Shown here: one piece after another, positions 9,311 to 18,465 of the stretch
How the letters are laid out: every line of letters begins with the position of its first letter
Position numbering within the stretch: position 1 is the stretch's first letter
NCBI RefSeq assembly: GCF_001280435.1
Contig: NZ_LBIP01000013.1
Span: 806,001 to 870,000 of the forward strand
Origin: Mangrovimonas xylaniphaga
Lineage (GTDB): Bacteria > Bacteroidota > Bacteroidia > Flavobacteriales > Flavobacteriaceae
Length of the DNA stretch: 64,000 bases
Direction: 5' to 3'
The notes under the pieces: generated by a model
The model's input: only the letters and a program-made list of their open reading frames with translations
Told to the model about the DNA's origin: nothing
Database searches by the model: none
Program-made: the position numbers and the translations under genes

Positions 9311-10567
9311 ATGAAAACAACACGTCTATTACAATTATTTTTACTTGTTGTATCTTCTGCTTTCTTTTCATGTAGCTCTTCAGATGATGGAGGCGAAGGG
9401 CAAGGTCAAGCATCCGCAATTACAATTTCAGTGGACAATAATGCTATCAACCTTGGGCAAAGCGTAACTTTTACAGTAACAGATGACCAAAATGCCAACG
9501 TTACATCAGAAGCCACGATTTACTTTTCCGGGACAGCAATCTCCGAATCAACCTATACTCCTACCCAAGCAGGAAGCTTTGTTGTTAATGCTAAACTTGG
9601 AGGTGTAACCAGTAACAATATTTCTGTAACTGTATCCTCTCTTGTAATTAGCGCTAGTAAGACTAGTGTTTTCCCTGGAGAAACAATTACTTTAACTGCT
9701 ACAGGAAATCTAGGAAACGATTTAACTTCTGAAGCTACATTTTTTGTTAATGGTGTAGAAATTTCTGGAAATTCTTATACTACGTCTGAATTTCGCGGAG
9801 TAGACCAAGTTACAGCAACACATGGAACACTTGAGAGTAACGTAAAATCAATTTTAAAAGGATATTCCCAAAAGGTTCTTGTTGAAGATTATACTGGAAC
9901 ATGGTGTGGATGGTGTCCAAGAGTTGCTTACGGCATCGAACTTGTGGAAGATGCTACAGACAATGCAGTAATAGCTGCTATCCACAGAGGACCTAATGGA
10001 TACGACCCATTTAATTATCCTGCGGGAGACTTAGAAAGCAAACTAGGTATAAAATCATATCCTGCTGCAATGCTTAATCGCACCACAGAATGGAACACTC
10101 CTGAGCCTAGTTACGTGAACCAAGTAGTAGGTCTAACACAATCAGTTTCTCCTACCGCAATAGCATTATCGTCTGCACTTAACGGAACTACATTAGATGT
10201 AAATGTTTCAATGGACATATTGGACGAGACATTAGGAGCTAAACTTGTTATTTATGTTTTGGAAGATGGATTAGTGGCAGAACAAACTAACTATACGGAT
10301 TACTACGGTGGGGCTGACTACTTATCAGATTTTGTTCATGACAACGTTCTTAGACAAGTTCCTACAGGTTTATTTGGAGAGAACATTACTGAATCTGACT
10401 TAGATGGAAACACTAATCTTTATGTTAAAAACTATAGTTTCCAGCTAGATTCTAGTATTGCAGATACATCAAAAATCCATTTAGTTGTTTTTGTAACTGA
10501 TATCAGTGGAAAAGCATTAAATGTTGTTGGTTCTCAAATTGGAGAAAAAATCGTTATTGAAGACTAA
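9311..10567 (+). CDS. Omp28-related lipoprotein with CxxC motif
   Basis: 418 residues. Lipoprotein signal with lipobox ending at Cys21 (AFFSC), followed by SSSDDGGEG, which resembles the acidic export signal that sends Bacteroidota lipoproteins to the cell surface. Residues about 35-185 contain two beta-sandwich repeats of bacterial Ig type (ITISVDNNAINLGQSVTF and LVISASKTSVFPGETITL). The C-terminal half is Omp28-like with a thioredoxin-type start, YTGTWCGWCPR (Cys199, Cys202). A weak -7 candidate (TATATTCG, 9272-9279) lies upstream. Related proteins are seen with surface redox or adhesion roles, but function here is unproven. The divergent gene encodes a periplasmic thioredoxin-like protein, so a thiol link is plausible. 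Confidence 0.82.
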   Translation: MKTTRLLQLFLLVVSSAFFSCSSSDDGGEGQGQASAITISVDNNAINLGQSVTFTVTDDQNANVTSEATIYFSGTAISESTYTPTQAGSFVVNAKLGGVTSNNISVTVSSLVISASKTSVFPGETITLTATGNLGNDLTSEATFFVNGVEISGNSYTTSEFRGVDQVTATHGTLESNVKSILKGYSQKVLVEDYTGTWCGWCPRVAYGIELVEDATDNAVIAAIHRGPNGYDPFNYPAGDLESKLGIKSYPAAMLNRTTEWNTPEPSYVNQVVGLTQSVSPTAIALSSALNGTTLDVNVSMDILDETLGAKLVIYVLEDGLVAEQTNYTDYYGGADYLSDFVHDNVLRQVPTGLFGENITESDLDGNTNLYVKNYSFQLDSSIADTSKIHLVVFVTDISGKALNVVGSQIGEKIVIED

Positions 10568-10588
10568 TTTATAGTCACATATAGACAT

Positions 10589-10621
10589 AAAAAAAACCAG
10601 AGCAGTGCTCTGGTTTTTTTT
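10589..10621. terminator. Bidirectional terminator between Omp28-like gene and rsmG
   Basis: A perfect stem CCAGAGC / GCTCTGG extended by A8/T8 tracts with a 3-nt loop. It serves converging transcription from both sides. Confidence 0.9.
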
Positions 10622-10639
10622 GCTTTAAATCTTAAACAA

Positions 10640-11269
10640 TCAACCTTTATATTTCAATGGAAGATGAACCACCTTTTTGGTATCAAAGAAATCTTCCTTG
10701 AAGTAATCACTCAAATTATAGATAGCAGCCGTTTTATAGCTTTCCAATTCTTCACTTAAATCCCCTCCCTTTAAATACAAAATACCATTTTTAAGTTCAT
10801 GATTTTGAGGTTTAGCAATCTTTCCTTTTACCCAATGTACGAAGGTTGGCATAATTGCCACGGCACGGCTGACAATAAAATCAAATTGCTCATCAATCTC
10901 TTCAACCCTGCTATGCGTCGTTCTTACATTGGTTATTCCCAAACCTTCAACGACTTCATTTACCACCTTCAACTTTTTGGCAATACTATCTACTAAATGA
11001 AAATTGGTCTCCGGAAACATGATAGCCAATGGAATTCCAGGAAACCCCCCGCCAGTTCCTACATCCAAAACATTTGCACCTGGCTTAAACTGCATCACCT
11101 TGGCAATCCCCAGTGAGTGCAACACATGTCGCAAATACAATTCATCTATATCCTTTCGGGAAACCACATTAATTTTTAGGTTCCAATCCTGGTACAGGGT
11201 TTCCAACTTTTCAAACTGTGCTATCTGCTGCTCTGTCAAGTCTGGAAAATAATACTTAATAAGCTCCAT
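10640..11269 (-). CDS. rsmG: 16S rRNA (guanine(527)-N(7))-methyltransferase
   Basis: 209 residues, the full length for RsmG. The SAM-binding motif I is NVLDVGTGGGFPGIPLA (about residues 66-82). LYLRHVLHSL in the N-terminal helix region and IVSRAVAIMPTFVHWV are typical of the family. It methylates N7 of G527 in 16S rRNA in the cytosol; loss usually gives low-level streptomycin resistance. Monocistronic, facing the Omp28-like gene, with a -7 box just upstream. Confidence 0.96.
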   Translation of the reverse strand: MELIKYYFPDLTEQQIAQFEKLETLYQDWNLKINVVSRKDIDELYLRHVLHSLGIAKVMQFKPGANVLDVGTGGGFPGIPLAIMFPETNFHLVDSIAKKLKVVNEVVEGLGITNVRTTHSRVEEIDEQFDFIVSRAVAIMPTFVHWVKGKIAKPQNHELKNGILYLKGGDLSEELESYKTAAIYNLSDYFKEDFFDTKKVVHLPLKYKG

Positions 11270-11285
11270 CTATCTAAATTTTCTA

Positions 11286-11293
11286 CAAAAGTA
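11286..11293 (-). promoter_or_regulatory. -7 box for rsmG
   Basis: The minus strand reads TACTTTTG, an exact TAnnTTTG match, 17 bp before the rsmG ATG, implying a very short leader. No -33 box is evident. Confidence 0.5.
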
Positions 11294-11352
11294 GACATTT
11301 TTGTGTGGATAATTTTTAGGTTTTTCATAACCCTTTACAGCCGTTTATTAAT

Positions 11353-11360
11353 TATATTTG
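11353..11360 (+). promoter_or_regulatory. -7 box for the desaturase-aminotransferase pair
   Basis: TATATTTG is an exact consensus match, 54 bp before the ATG at 11414. A weak TTTA at 11334-11337 could stand for the -33 box. Confidence 0.5.
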
Positions 11361-11413
11361 CATTTTCAAACATTACACTAAATTTTATCGGTGTATTATT
11401 GAATTAATGCCTT

Positions 11414-12514
11414 ATGACGAAGCAAACATTATCATTTTCAAGAACAGATTCGGCCAAGTTTTTTAGAACCTTAAACAAACGCGTCAACGATTATTTTAAA
11501 GAAAATAACATTAAGCGCACCGGTAACTGGAAAATTTGGGTTAAAACCATAGTGATGTTTGCCATCTTTTTAACCCCTTACTTTTTACTGTTGACTTTAG
11601 ATATCCCAGGTTGGCTGCAATTGTTGTTCACAGTTATCATGGGAATTGGAATGGCCGGTGTTGGTATGAATGTAATGCACGATGGCAACCACGGTGCCTT
11701 TTCAAACAAAGAATGGATCAACCGCTTAATGGGAAGCAGTATTTATATCTTGGCAGGAAACGTATACAATTGGCAAGTACAACACAATGTATTGCACCAT
11801 ACTTATACGAATATCCATGGTCACGATGAAGATTTGGACGCCGGACGTATTTTACGCTTTTCAAAACACACCAAGTGGAAACGTTACCATAAGTTTCAAC
11901 ATTATTATTCTATTTTTCTCTATGGTTTGCTTACCCTTAACTGGGCAATCACTACAGATTGGATGCAAATGAAACGTTACATGAAACGTAAACTGTCCTA
12001 TGGAAAATTCCCAAACCCTGTTTGGAACTGGAGTAAATTGGTAATTTCAAAAATCATTTATATGTGTATCTGGATTGTTATTCCAATGCTGATTCTAGAT
12101 ATCGCTTGGTGGAAGATCCTTTTAGGATTTTTTGTAATGCACTATGTAGCGGGACTTATTCTTAGTGTTGTATTCCAATTGGCACACGTTATGGACGAAG
12201 CCGAAATGCCACTTCCTGAAGAAGGAGGCACCATGAAAAACACCTGGGCTATCCACCAGTTGAAAACTACCGTTAACTTCGGTAGAACCAACAAATTGGT
12301 TAACTGGTTCACCGGAGGACTTAACCATCAGGTTGAGCACCACATTTTCCCTCACATTAGTCACGTGCACTATTTTAATATTTCAAAAATTGTGAAGGAT
12401 ACCGCAAAAGAATTCAATTTACCTTATAACGAATATAAATCTACACGAAAAGCAATAATCGCCCACTTCAGGTTTTTAAAGGAAATGGGAATGAAGCCTG
12501 CACTACAAGCATAA
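11414..12514 (+). CDS. Membrane fatty acid (acyl-CoA or acyl-lipid) desaturase
   Basis: 366 residues. Three histidine boxes that bind the di-iron centre are present: HDGNH at 89-93, HNVLHH at 124-129 and HQVEHH at 305-310. The HQVEHH form is typical of the front-end/linoleoyl-CoA-type branch. Hydrophobic segments at about 45-60, 66-88, 168-180, 212-230 and 234-256 anchor it in the inner membrane. There is no cytochrome b5 domain. It introduces a double bond into fatty acyl chains, presumably for membrane fluidity; position of desaturation is unknown. It precedes the aminotransferase gene by 12 bp, so they are likely co-transcribed. Confidence 0.9.
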   Translation: MTKQTLSFSRTDSAKFFRTLNKRVNDYFKENNIKRTGNWKIWVKTIVMFAIFLTPYFLLLTLDIPGWLQLLFTVIMGIGMAGVGMNVMHDGNHGAFSNKEWINRLMGSSIYILAGNVYNWQVQHNVLHHTYTNIHGHDEDLDAGRILRFSKHTKWKRYHKFQHYYSIFLYGLLTLNWAITTDWMQMKRYMKRKLSYGKFPNPVWNWSKLVISKIIYMCIWIVIPMLILDIAWWKILLGFFVMHYVAGLILSVVFQLAHVMDEAEMPLPEEGGTMKNTWAIHQLKTTVNFGRTNKLVNWFTGGLNHQVEHHIFPHISHVHYFNISKIVKDTAKEFNLPYNEYKSTRKAIIAHFRFLKEMGMKPALQA

Positions 12515-12526
12515 TCAGATTTTTAC

Positions 12527-13714
12527 ATGAAAAACCATCTTTCAGACAGAATCAACAGTCTGCCTACTTCCGCCACCTTGGCCATGGCAGCCAAGGCTAG
12601 AGAATTAAAAACCCAAGGAATCGACATTATTGGATTGAGCTTGGGAGAACCAGATTTTAACACTCCAGACTTTATTAAGGAGGCCGCTATCCAAGCCATT
12701 AATGACAATTATAATTCGTATTCACCGGTAGACGGTTATGCCGAATTAAAAGATGCCATTATCCTAAAGTTCAAAAGAGACAATAATCTAGATTACAAAC
12801 CGAGCCAAATTGTTGTTTCTACCGGAGCCAAACAGTCTATTGCCAATGTAGCGCAAGTATTGCTTAACCCAGGGGATGAAGTGCTTTTACCTGCTCCTTA
12901 TTGGGTGAGTTATTCTGCTATTGCAACCTTATGCGAAGCAACTTTTAAGGAAATTCCTTCTACCATTGAGAACGATTTTAAAATCACACCTCAACAATTG
13001 GAAGAAGCCATTACTCCTAAGACCAAAATGGTATTTTTCAACTCTCCAAACAACCCAAGTGGCACTATTTATAGTGAAAGCGAATACCGTGCTTTAGCCG
13101 AAGTTTTGGAGAAATATCCAGATATTTTCATCCTTTCGGATGAGATTTACGAGCACATTAACTACGGAGCCAAAAACTTCAGTTTCGCAGCCATACCAAG
13201 CATGTACGACCGTACTATTACTGTTAACGGTGTTGCTAAGGCATTTGCTATGACTGGATGGAGAATTGGATATATTGGTGCTCCGGAATGGATTGCCAAA
13301 GCGTGTACTAAAATGCAGGGACAGATTACTTCTGGAACCAATTGTATTGCACAAAGAGCCACCATTACAGCTTTAAACGAATCTCCAGAGCGTATTCAAT
13401 ATATGGTTGATGAGTTCAAAGTAAGAAGAGACTTGATCTTGGATCTGCTTAACGAAATTGAAGGTTTCAAAACCAATGTTCCTGAAGGCGCTTTTTATGT
13501 ATTCCCTAACGTGTCTTACTACTTTGGAAAAACCTTAAGAGGAAAAACCATCAACAATGCTACAGATTTTTCATTGTACTTGCTTGAAGAAGCGCACGTA
13601 GCAACGGTAACTGGAGAAGCCTTTGGAAATGCAGATTGCATTAGAATTTCTTATGCAGCCTCTCAAGAACAAATTGTTGAAGCCCTTAAGCGTATTAAAG
13701 CCGCTTTAAGCTAA
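12527..13714 (+). CDS. Class I aminotransferase, probable aspartate aminotransferase
   Basis: 395 residues, fold-type I PLP enzyme of the Ib aspartate aminotransferase group. Visible are GLSLGEPDF (about 36-44), the NNPSG loop at 175-179, the cofactor contacts Asp205 and Tyr208 in SDEIYEH, and Lys238 in VNGVAKAFAMTGWRIGY, the Schiff-base lysine with the following Arg246. The C-terminal substrate arginine is likely in DCIRISYAAS. The reaction is reversible transfer of the amino group between aspartate and 2-oxoglutarate; related enzymes also accept prephenate or aromatic substrates. Second gene after the desaturase, ending in a hairpin terminator. Confidence 0.9.
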   Translation: MKNHLSDRINSLPTSATLAMAAKARELKTQGIDIIGLSLGEPDFNTPDFIKEAAIQAINDNYNSYSPVDGYAELKDAIILKFKRDNNLDYKPSQIVVSTGAKQSIANVAQVLLNPGDEVLLPAPYWVSYSAIATLCEATFKEIPSTIENDFKITPQQLEEAITPKTKMVFFNSPNNPSGTIYSESEYRALAEVLEKYPDIFILSDEIYEHINYGAKNFSFAAIPSMYDRTITVNGVAKAFAMTGWRIGYIGAPEWIAKACTKMQGQITSGTNCIAQRATITALNESPERIQYMVDEFKVRRDLILDLLNEIEGFKTNVPEGAFYVFPNVSYYFGKTLRGKTINNATDFSLYLLEEAHVATVTGEAFGNADCIRISYAASQEQIVEALKRIKAALS

Positions 13715-13743
13715 AACCAGAATTATTTCTAATCATAATATAG

Positions 13744-13777
13744 AGCATCCGTACTTTTAAAGTTATGGATGCTTTTG
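13744..13777 (+). terminator. Terminator of the aminotransferase gene
   Basis: A 10-bp stem AGCATCCGTA / TATGGATGCT (one G-T wobble), 10-nt loop, then TTTGTTTT. T-rich only on the rightward side. Confidence 0.65.
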
Positions 13778-13779
13778 TT

Positions 13780-14046
13780 TTAGAACATAACGTAGACAAA
13801 CAGAGCACACAGGATGACAAATCCTACGGTAAAAACAATTTTGATTTTCAAATCACGCTGCTTCCTTTCCAACAAAATCTTTTCTTTAATACCATTTAAC
13901 ATTTTAGGTGAAGCTTCTGGAAATTCATAAACCTTTTTGGATTTATTGCCGCCTCCCAACCTATTTTTAAGTTTATCTCGTTTTGATAGCAGTTTTCTAT
14001 TATTGTTGATAGAAGTAATAGCTCCTTGCATTGATCCAAAGCTCAT
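13780..14046 (-). CDS. Small conserved-looking membrane protein of unknown function
   Basis: 88 residues. The N-terminal two thirds are basic and helical (SINNNRKLLSKRDKLKNRL), with a central KKVYEFPEASP segment. A single C-terminal transmembrane helix spans about residues 69-88 (IVFTVGFVILCALFVYVMF). The opening MSFGSMQ resembles small proteins I have seen in other Flavobacteria, but no function is known to me. It may be a tail-anchored inner-membrane protein. It converges on the aminotransferase gene. The stop lies 3 bp from the T-tract of that gene's terminator. Confidence 0.65.
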   Translation of the reverse strand: MSFGSMQGAITSINNNRKLLSKRDKLKNRLGGGNKSKKVYEFPEASPKMLNGIKEKILLERKQRDLKIKIVFTVGFVILCALFVYVMF

Positions 14047-14136
14047 AATGAATATTTTAAAAGGTGAAACTTAAATGTGAACAAAAACTCCCCTACATCA
14101 ATCCACGAACCGTGATGATCACAAAACAATTAGAAA

Positions 14137-14155
14137 ACTTGGATGAAAACCAAGT
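14137..14155 (-). terminator. Minus-strand terminator after the 81-residue gene
   Basis: On the minus strand ACTTGG, a 7-nt loop and CCAAGT are followed by TTTTCTAATTGTTTT. The stem starts directly after the stop codon of the gene at 14156-14401, which supports that gene being transcribed. Confidence 0.5.
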
Positions 14156-14401
14156 CTATTTAAAAAGTAAAATAAATACGAGAAAGAAGAGAATCACTCT
14201 TAGTATCGTTGCAGTATCCGAAGTCCTGAAAAACAATCGTTTCTCTATACGACTTCTATAACTGAATAGCTTATTGTATGAATATTGATTAAAGTTGGTT
14301 CTGGCACTTTGTTTGTACTCAGAATTCAATAAACCTAAATTGTTTTCCTTTACCCAAAAGGGAAAAGGTTCCAAATCTTGTGTAGCTTTTAACGTTTTCA
14401 T
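14156..14401 (-). CDS. Small putative membrane protein, unknown function
   Basis: 81 residues from ATG at 14401. The first 60 residues are polar (DLEPFPFWVKENNLGLLNSEY) and the last 17 form a hydrophobic helix (ILRVILFFLVFILLFK). Support for it being real: a plausible amino acid composition, a minus-strand terminator immediately after the stop, and an otherwise empty 480-bp gap. The topology mirrors the neighbouring 88-residue gene (polar N-terminus, one C-terminal helix). I do not recognise a family. A 65-codon open frame on the other strand overlaps it and is judged spurious. Confidence 0.5.
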   Translation of the reverse strand: MKTLKATQDLEPFPFWVKENNLGLLNSEYKQSARTNFNQYSYNKLFSYRSRIEKRLFFRTSDTATILRVILFFLVFILLFK

Positions 14402-14527
14402 GATAATTGATTAATTGGTTACATATCATATGACGCAAAAAAACATGTTTTGTTACATAGACCACTAATTCACAAGTGTCTAACAGAAAAAACAAGCACT
14501 TATAGAAATCTTAGACCGCTTAATGAT

Positions 14528-16024
14528 CTATCTATTCCTCCAAAAGAAAGGAGTTAAAAGGATAAGGACCGTAAAGAGCTCTAATCTTCCTAAAAGCATT
14601 AAAAAGGAAGCCCACCATTGCCCTAACATAGGTAATGCCGCATAATTATTTACCGGGCCAAATTTCCCCAGTGCAGGCCCAATATTCCCCAAACTGGACG
14701 CTGCCAAACCAATAGAGGATTCAAAATCAAGTTTAAACATCGAAAAACCTAACCCCCCAACAATAAATGCCAACATATACAGGATAAAGAATCCTAAAAT
14801 ATTAAACACAATATCCCCTTGAATGGATTTGGTATTATATCTCACGGGCAATACCGCATTGGGATGCAAAGCTCTTCTAAATTCCAAAAAACCATTCTTG
14901 ATCAAAATAAGATGCCTAACTACTTTCACGCCCCCTGAGGTACTTCCTGCAGACCCACCCAAAAACATCAATCCAAAGAAAAACACCACTAAAAATGGCG
15001 TCCAAAGCGTATAGTCGGCCGTGATAAATCCTGTTGTGGTAATTACTGTCAACACCTGAAATAGAGCATGCCTAAACGAACTTTCGGCGCGCCCCCATAC
15101 CATTGGGTGTTCTATGGACGAAATTCCCAAATCTGCCCTAAAGTATATGATTACAGCGGCAATAATTGTAAAAGCCGTTACAAACTTAAAATACAGTCGA
15201 AACTCCTCATCTCTAATTGCCTTTTGCACGGTACCTTTGAACACAAAATAACTCAGCACGAAGTTGGTTCCTGCCAAAAACATGAAAAGAATGATAATGT
15301 ACTGTATCAAAGGTTGGCCATTCCAATAGGCTACACTAGCATTTTTTGTTGAAAATCCACCTGTAGAAAGTGTACTCATGGAATGGTTAATGGCATCAAA
15401 AAAAGACATACCCGCTACCTTAAGCAAAATAGTTTCTGCGGCAGTATATCCAAAATAAATCAACCATAAACGTTTGGCTGTATCGGTAATACGCGGGTGC
15501 AATTTATCGGCACTTGGCCCAGGGGCTTCGGCAGCAAATAGCTGCATCCCTCCTATTCCCAAGAGCGGCAAAATGGCTATGGCAAGTACAATAATCCCCA
15601 TACCGCCAATCCAATGCGTGGTACTTCGCCAAAACAACACTCCTTTAGAAACAACTTCAATATCATTCAATATCGTGGCTCCGGTTGTCGTGTACCCAGA
15701 CATAGTTTCAAAAAAAGCACTCGTAAAAGTGGGAATAGTTTCGGTAAGCAAATAAGGTAAGGCCCCTGAAGCCGCCATCACAATCCACCCAAAAGTCACT
15801 ATAATGTAACCTTCCCGTTTATTCATTTCCTTGTTGTACTTCCTTGTACTTACCATCAAGAATGTCCCTATCAGCAAAACAAGGATTCCAGACATGAATA
15901 TCCGCAAAGCTTCGGATTCATGATACAAAGCACTTACAAGTGCAGAAATGAGCATAAACCCACCATTAAACAACAGCAACAGCCCAAAGAAGTGAAAGAT
16001 AATTTTATAGTTGAGTTTCTTCAT
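14528..16024 (-). CDS. trkH: Trk potassium uptake system membrane subunit
   Basis: 498 residues, polytopic. The four selectivity-filter loops of the TrkH/KtrB superfamily can be seen: SGYTTTGATIL, MSTLSTGGFST, VITTTGFITADY and SSLGNIGPALG. Transmembrane helices fill the rest, beginning with FHFFGLLLLFNGGFMLISALV. It forms a K+ channel-like transporter in the inner membrane and is gated by the cytosolic RCK protein TrkA, whose gene lies 14 bp upstream in the same operon. The length and filter glycines are normal, so function as a K+ transporter is well supported. Confidence 0.95.
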   Translation of the reverse strand: MKKLNYKIIFHFFGLLLLFNGGFMLISALVSALYHESEALRIFMSGILVLLIGTFLMVSTRKYNKEMNKREGYIIVTFGWIVMAASGALPYLLTETIPTFTSAFFETMSGYTTTGATILNDIEVVSKGVLFWRSTTHWIGGMGIIVLAIAILPLLGIGGMQLFAAEAPGPSADKLHPRITDTAKRLWLIYFGYTAAETILLKVAGMSFFDAINHSMSTLSTGGFSTKNASVAYWNGQPLIQYIIILFMFLAGTNFVLSYFVFKGTVQKAIRDEEFRLYFKFVTAFTIIAAVIIYFRADLGISSIEHPMVWGRAESSFRHALFQVLTVITTTGFITADYTLWTPFLVVFFFGLMFLGGSAGSTSGGVKVVRHLILIKNGFLEFRRALHPNAVLPVRYNTKSIQGDIVFNILGFFILYMLAFIVGGLGFSMFKLDFESSIGLAASSLGNIGPALGKFGPVNNYAALPMLGQWWASFLMLLGRLELFTVLILLTPFFWRNR

Positions 16025-16038
16025 TTTTACAAGCTTCT

Positions 16039-17388
16039 TTAAAAGAAAAATTTCTCAACCTCAACAATCGATCTTGGGAGACAACATACCACTACACGAT
16101 CTCCATCAGAAATTTTGAAACTTCCCAATGGAATCATTCCTTCACCATCTCTAATTACCCCCCCAATAATAGCAGAACGCGGAAAGTCAAGATCCTTAAT
16201 CATCTTGTTACAGATTTTGGAACTTTCATTTACCACAAACTCCACCAATTCGGCATTCATATTATTAAGCTTGGTCATGGCCACAATCTCTCCTTTTCTA
16301 ATGTATCTAAAAATACTGTTGGCCGCCAATAACTTTTTATTGATCAACGTATCAATTCCGATGGATTGCGACAATTGGAAATAGTCCATATTCTCAACCA
16401 ATGCGATGGTTTTCTTTACTCCTTTTGATTTCGCCACCAAACAAGACATAATGTTGGTCTCGGAATTCCCTGTTACAGAAATAAAGGCATCCTGAGCATC
16501 AATATTCTCTTCTTCCAGAAGTTCCACATTACGTCCATCTCCATTAATTACCAGCGCCTTTGGCAATTCATCGGCCAACTCAAAAGCAATATTCTTATCC
16601 TTTTCAATAAGTTTCACCTTAAACTTGTTTGCACACAAATCTTTGGCGGTTTTATAACCAATTTTACTTCCTCCCAGAATCATCACATCCCGGACATCTA
16701 TTTTCACCTTCCCAGAAAGCTCGAACAATTCATCGTCACCACCTTTAGAAGTAATAAATACCACTTTATCACCTTCTTTAAACAGCGTATCGCCACGAGG
16801 AATGATGGTATATTGTGTACCATAACGCTGAATGGCTATAGGTACAAAATGTATTTCGGTCAACACTTCTGCCGCTTCTTTTACGGTTTTATCCACAAAA
16901 GCTGCATTTCTGGACAATCGTAAACTCAACATCGTCAAGGCGCCATCTTCAAATTCGTAACTATCGTTAAAAGCGTATTGATTCAATAGCAACTGAATTT
17001 CTGAGGCTGCCAAATCTTCTGGAGAAATCAACTCGTCAATACCAAACTTGGTAAATCCTACCTCATCTTTCTGCTCCAAAAATTCAGAATTGGCAATTCT
17101 GGCAATGGTACGTTCGGCTCCCAATTGCTTGGCTAAAACACATGCGGTGATATTGGTGGTTTCTGAAGACGTTACTGCTATGAACAATTCCGAAGTGTCA
17201 ATCCTCGCTTCCTTTAAAATAGCAATAGAAGTGGCATCACCCCTAATCACTTTAATATCCAAGTGATTGTTGGCATAGGCCAGACTTTCTTTGTCGGTAT
17301 CTAAAAGCGTGATTTCTTGAGATTCGTAGGATAATAATTTTGCCAAATGAAACCCAACTTCACCTGCTCCTGCAATAATTATTTTCAT
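16039..17388 (-). CDS. trkA: Trk potassium uptake regulatory subunit
   Basis: 449 residues with two tandem RCK modules. The first Rossmann motif is IIAGAGEVGFHLAK (residues 3-16) and the second is VMILGGSKIGYKTAK near residue 235. Each Rossmann half is followed by a TrkA-C domain (for example FVPIAIQRYGTQYTIIPRGD and SAIIGGVIRDGEGMIPLGS). This cytosolic protein binds NAD(H)/nucleotides and gates TrkH. First gene of the trkA-trkH operon, with an upstream leader of about 110 bp containing two -7 boxes. Confidence 0.95.
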   Translation of the reverse strand: MKIIIAGAGEVGFHLAKLLSYESQEITLLDTDKESLAYANNHLDIKVIRGDATSIAILKEARIDTSELFIAVTSSETTNITACVLAKQLGAERTIARIANSEFLEQKDEVGFTKFGIDELISPEDLAASEIQLLLNQYAFNDSYEFEDGALTMLSLRLSRNAAFVDKTVKEAAEVLTEIHFVPIAIQRYGTQYTIIPRGDTLFKEGDKVVFITSKGGDDELFELSGKVKIDVRDVMILGGSKIGYKTAKDLCANKFKVKLIEKDKNIAFELADELPKALVINGDGRNVELLEEENIDAQDAFISVTGNSETNIMSCLVAKSKGVKKTIALVENMDYFQLSQSIGIDTLINKKLLAANSIFRYIRKGEIVAMTKLNNMNAELVEFVVNESSKICNKMIKDLDFPRSAIIGGVIRDGEGMIPLGSFKISDGDRVVVCCLPRSIVEVEKFFF

Positions 17389-17495
17389 TTGTTAACGTTT
17401 AGTTGTTCAAAATAGCTGGGATCTGTAAAAAGAACGCCCATTAATAAAATGTTCGATTGGTTGTAAAATTGTTCCCTTCAAAGAACAAAAGCATT

Positions 17496-17517
17496 CAAAA
17501 ATAGCTAAACAAATATA
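17496..17517 (-). promoter_or_regulatory. Two candidate -7 boxes for trkA-trkH
   Basis: The minus strand carries TATTTTTG (17503-17496) and TATATTTG (17517-17510), both exact TAnnTTTG matches, about 110-125 bp upstream of trkA. No TTTG -33 box was found at the right spacing for either. The 303-bp gap from 17389 to 17691 holds these, and the ubiE box on the other strand; nothing else was recognised in it. Confidence 0.4.
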
Positions 17518-17668
17518 GTATAATTTTATTTCGAAAGCTTTTTCTCGATTATACGTGAAGTTAAGCATATGTTACTGACGCAATAACTTATTCACACCAA
17601 CATATTTAAAACTTCTGTCGTCATTTATTTTTAGGTTGCCTGAAGCCCATTAGCCATGAAAATTTATG

Positions 17669-17676
17669 TAGTTTTG
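17669..17676 (+). promoter_or_regulatory. -7 box for ubiE-porT
   Basis: TAGTTTTG matches TAnnTTTG exactly, 15 bp before the ATG at 17692. It lies downstream of another in-frame ATG (17656), which would therefore not be transcribed. This decides the start of ubiE. Confidence 0.5.
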
Positions 17677-17691
17677 CCAAAAAAAGATAGA

Positions 17692-18423
17692 ATGTCCACA
17701 AAAGTGAAGCCATATAAAGACAGTGACCTGAACAAAAAGCAACAGGTTACCAAAATGTTTGATACCATTTCTAAAGAATACGACGGACTTAACCGAGTGA
17801 TTTCCTTTGGAATTGACATTAAATGGCGCAATAAAGTTGTGGATATTGTTGCTCAAAAGCAGCCCAACAAAATTTTGGATATCGCCACTGGTACTGGAGA
17901 CTTGGCCATTACCCTAACCAAAACTGGGGCAAAAGAAATTATTGGATTGGACATTAGTGATGGTATGCTTGAAGTGGGCCGCAAAAAAGTTGCCGCAAAA
18001 AATCTTGAGGATACCATTTCTATGGTTTTGGGAGATTCTGAAAGCCTTCCTTTCCCAGACAATACTTTTGATGCCATAACCGTAGCTTTCGGAGTGCGCA
18101 ATTTTGAAAATCTGGAACAAGGCCTTTCTGAAATTTTAAGAGTACTAAAACCTAATGGTGTTTTTGTGATTTTAGAAACTTCGGTTCCTACCCAAACTCC
18201 TTTTAAACAAGGCTATAAATTTTATACCAAATATATCTTACCAACCATTGGCAGAGTCTTCTCAAAAGACCAATCGGCATATGCGTATTTAAGTGAATCT
18301 GCCTCGGTTTTTCCTTATGGAGAAGCTCTAAACAATATTTTGCGTAAAATTGGGTTTATAGATGTCAGTAACAAACCCCAAACATTTGGAGCGGCTACCA
18401 TTTATTCCGCTTCCAAAAAATAA
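17692..18423 (+). CDS. ubiE: Demethylmenaquinone methyltransferase (UbiE/MenG)
   Basis: 243 residues from the ATG at 17692 ([19 protein letters not shown]). A frame-open extension to 17656 is rejected because of the promoter box between. Family signatures are [17 protein letters not shown], the SAM motif [13 protein letters not shown], and [19 protein letters not shown]. It methylates demethylmenaquinone to menaquinone, the quinone expected in Flavobacteria, so menG is the functional name. Cytosolic, membrane-associated. porT follows after 42 bp without a terminator, so they are likely co-transcribed. Confidence 0.95.
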   Translation: MSTKVKPYKDSDLNKKQQVTKMFDTISKEYDGLNRVISFGIDIKWRNKVVDIVAQKQPNKILDIATGTGDLAITLTKTGAKEIIGLDISDGMLEVGRKKVAAKNLEDTISMVLGDSESLPFPDNTFDAITVAFGVRNFENLEQGLSEILRVLKPNGVFVILETSVPTQTPFKQGYKFYTKYILPTIGRVFSKDQSAYAYLSESASVFPYGEALNNILRKIGFIDVSNKPQTFGAATIYSASKK

Positions 18424-18465
18424 TGTGACACCTTTTGAACCCTTTGATTGTAAATTAAATTTTCA

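Noticed and set aside
14064-14261. 65-codon open frame on the plus strand
   Set aside because: Antisense to the 81-residue gene, overlaps its terminator, and has no recognisable protein features.
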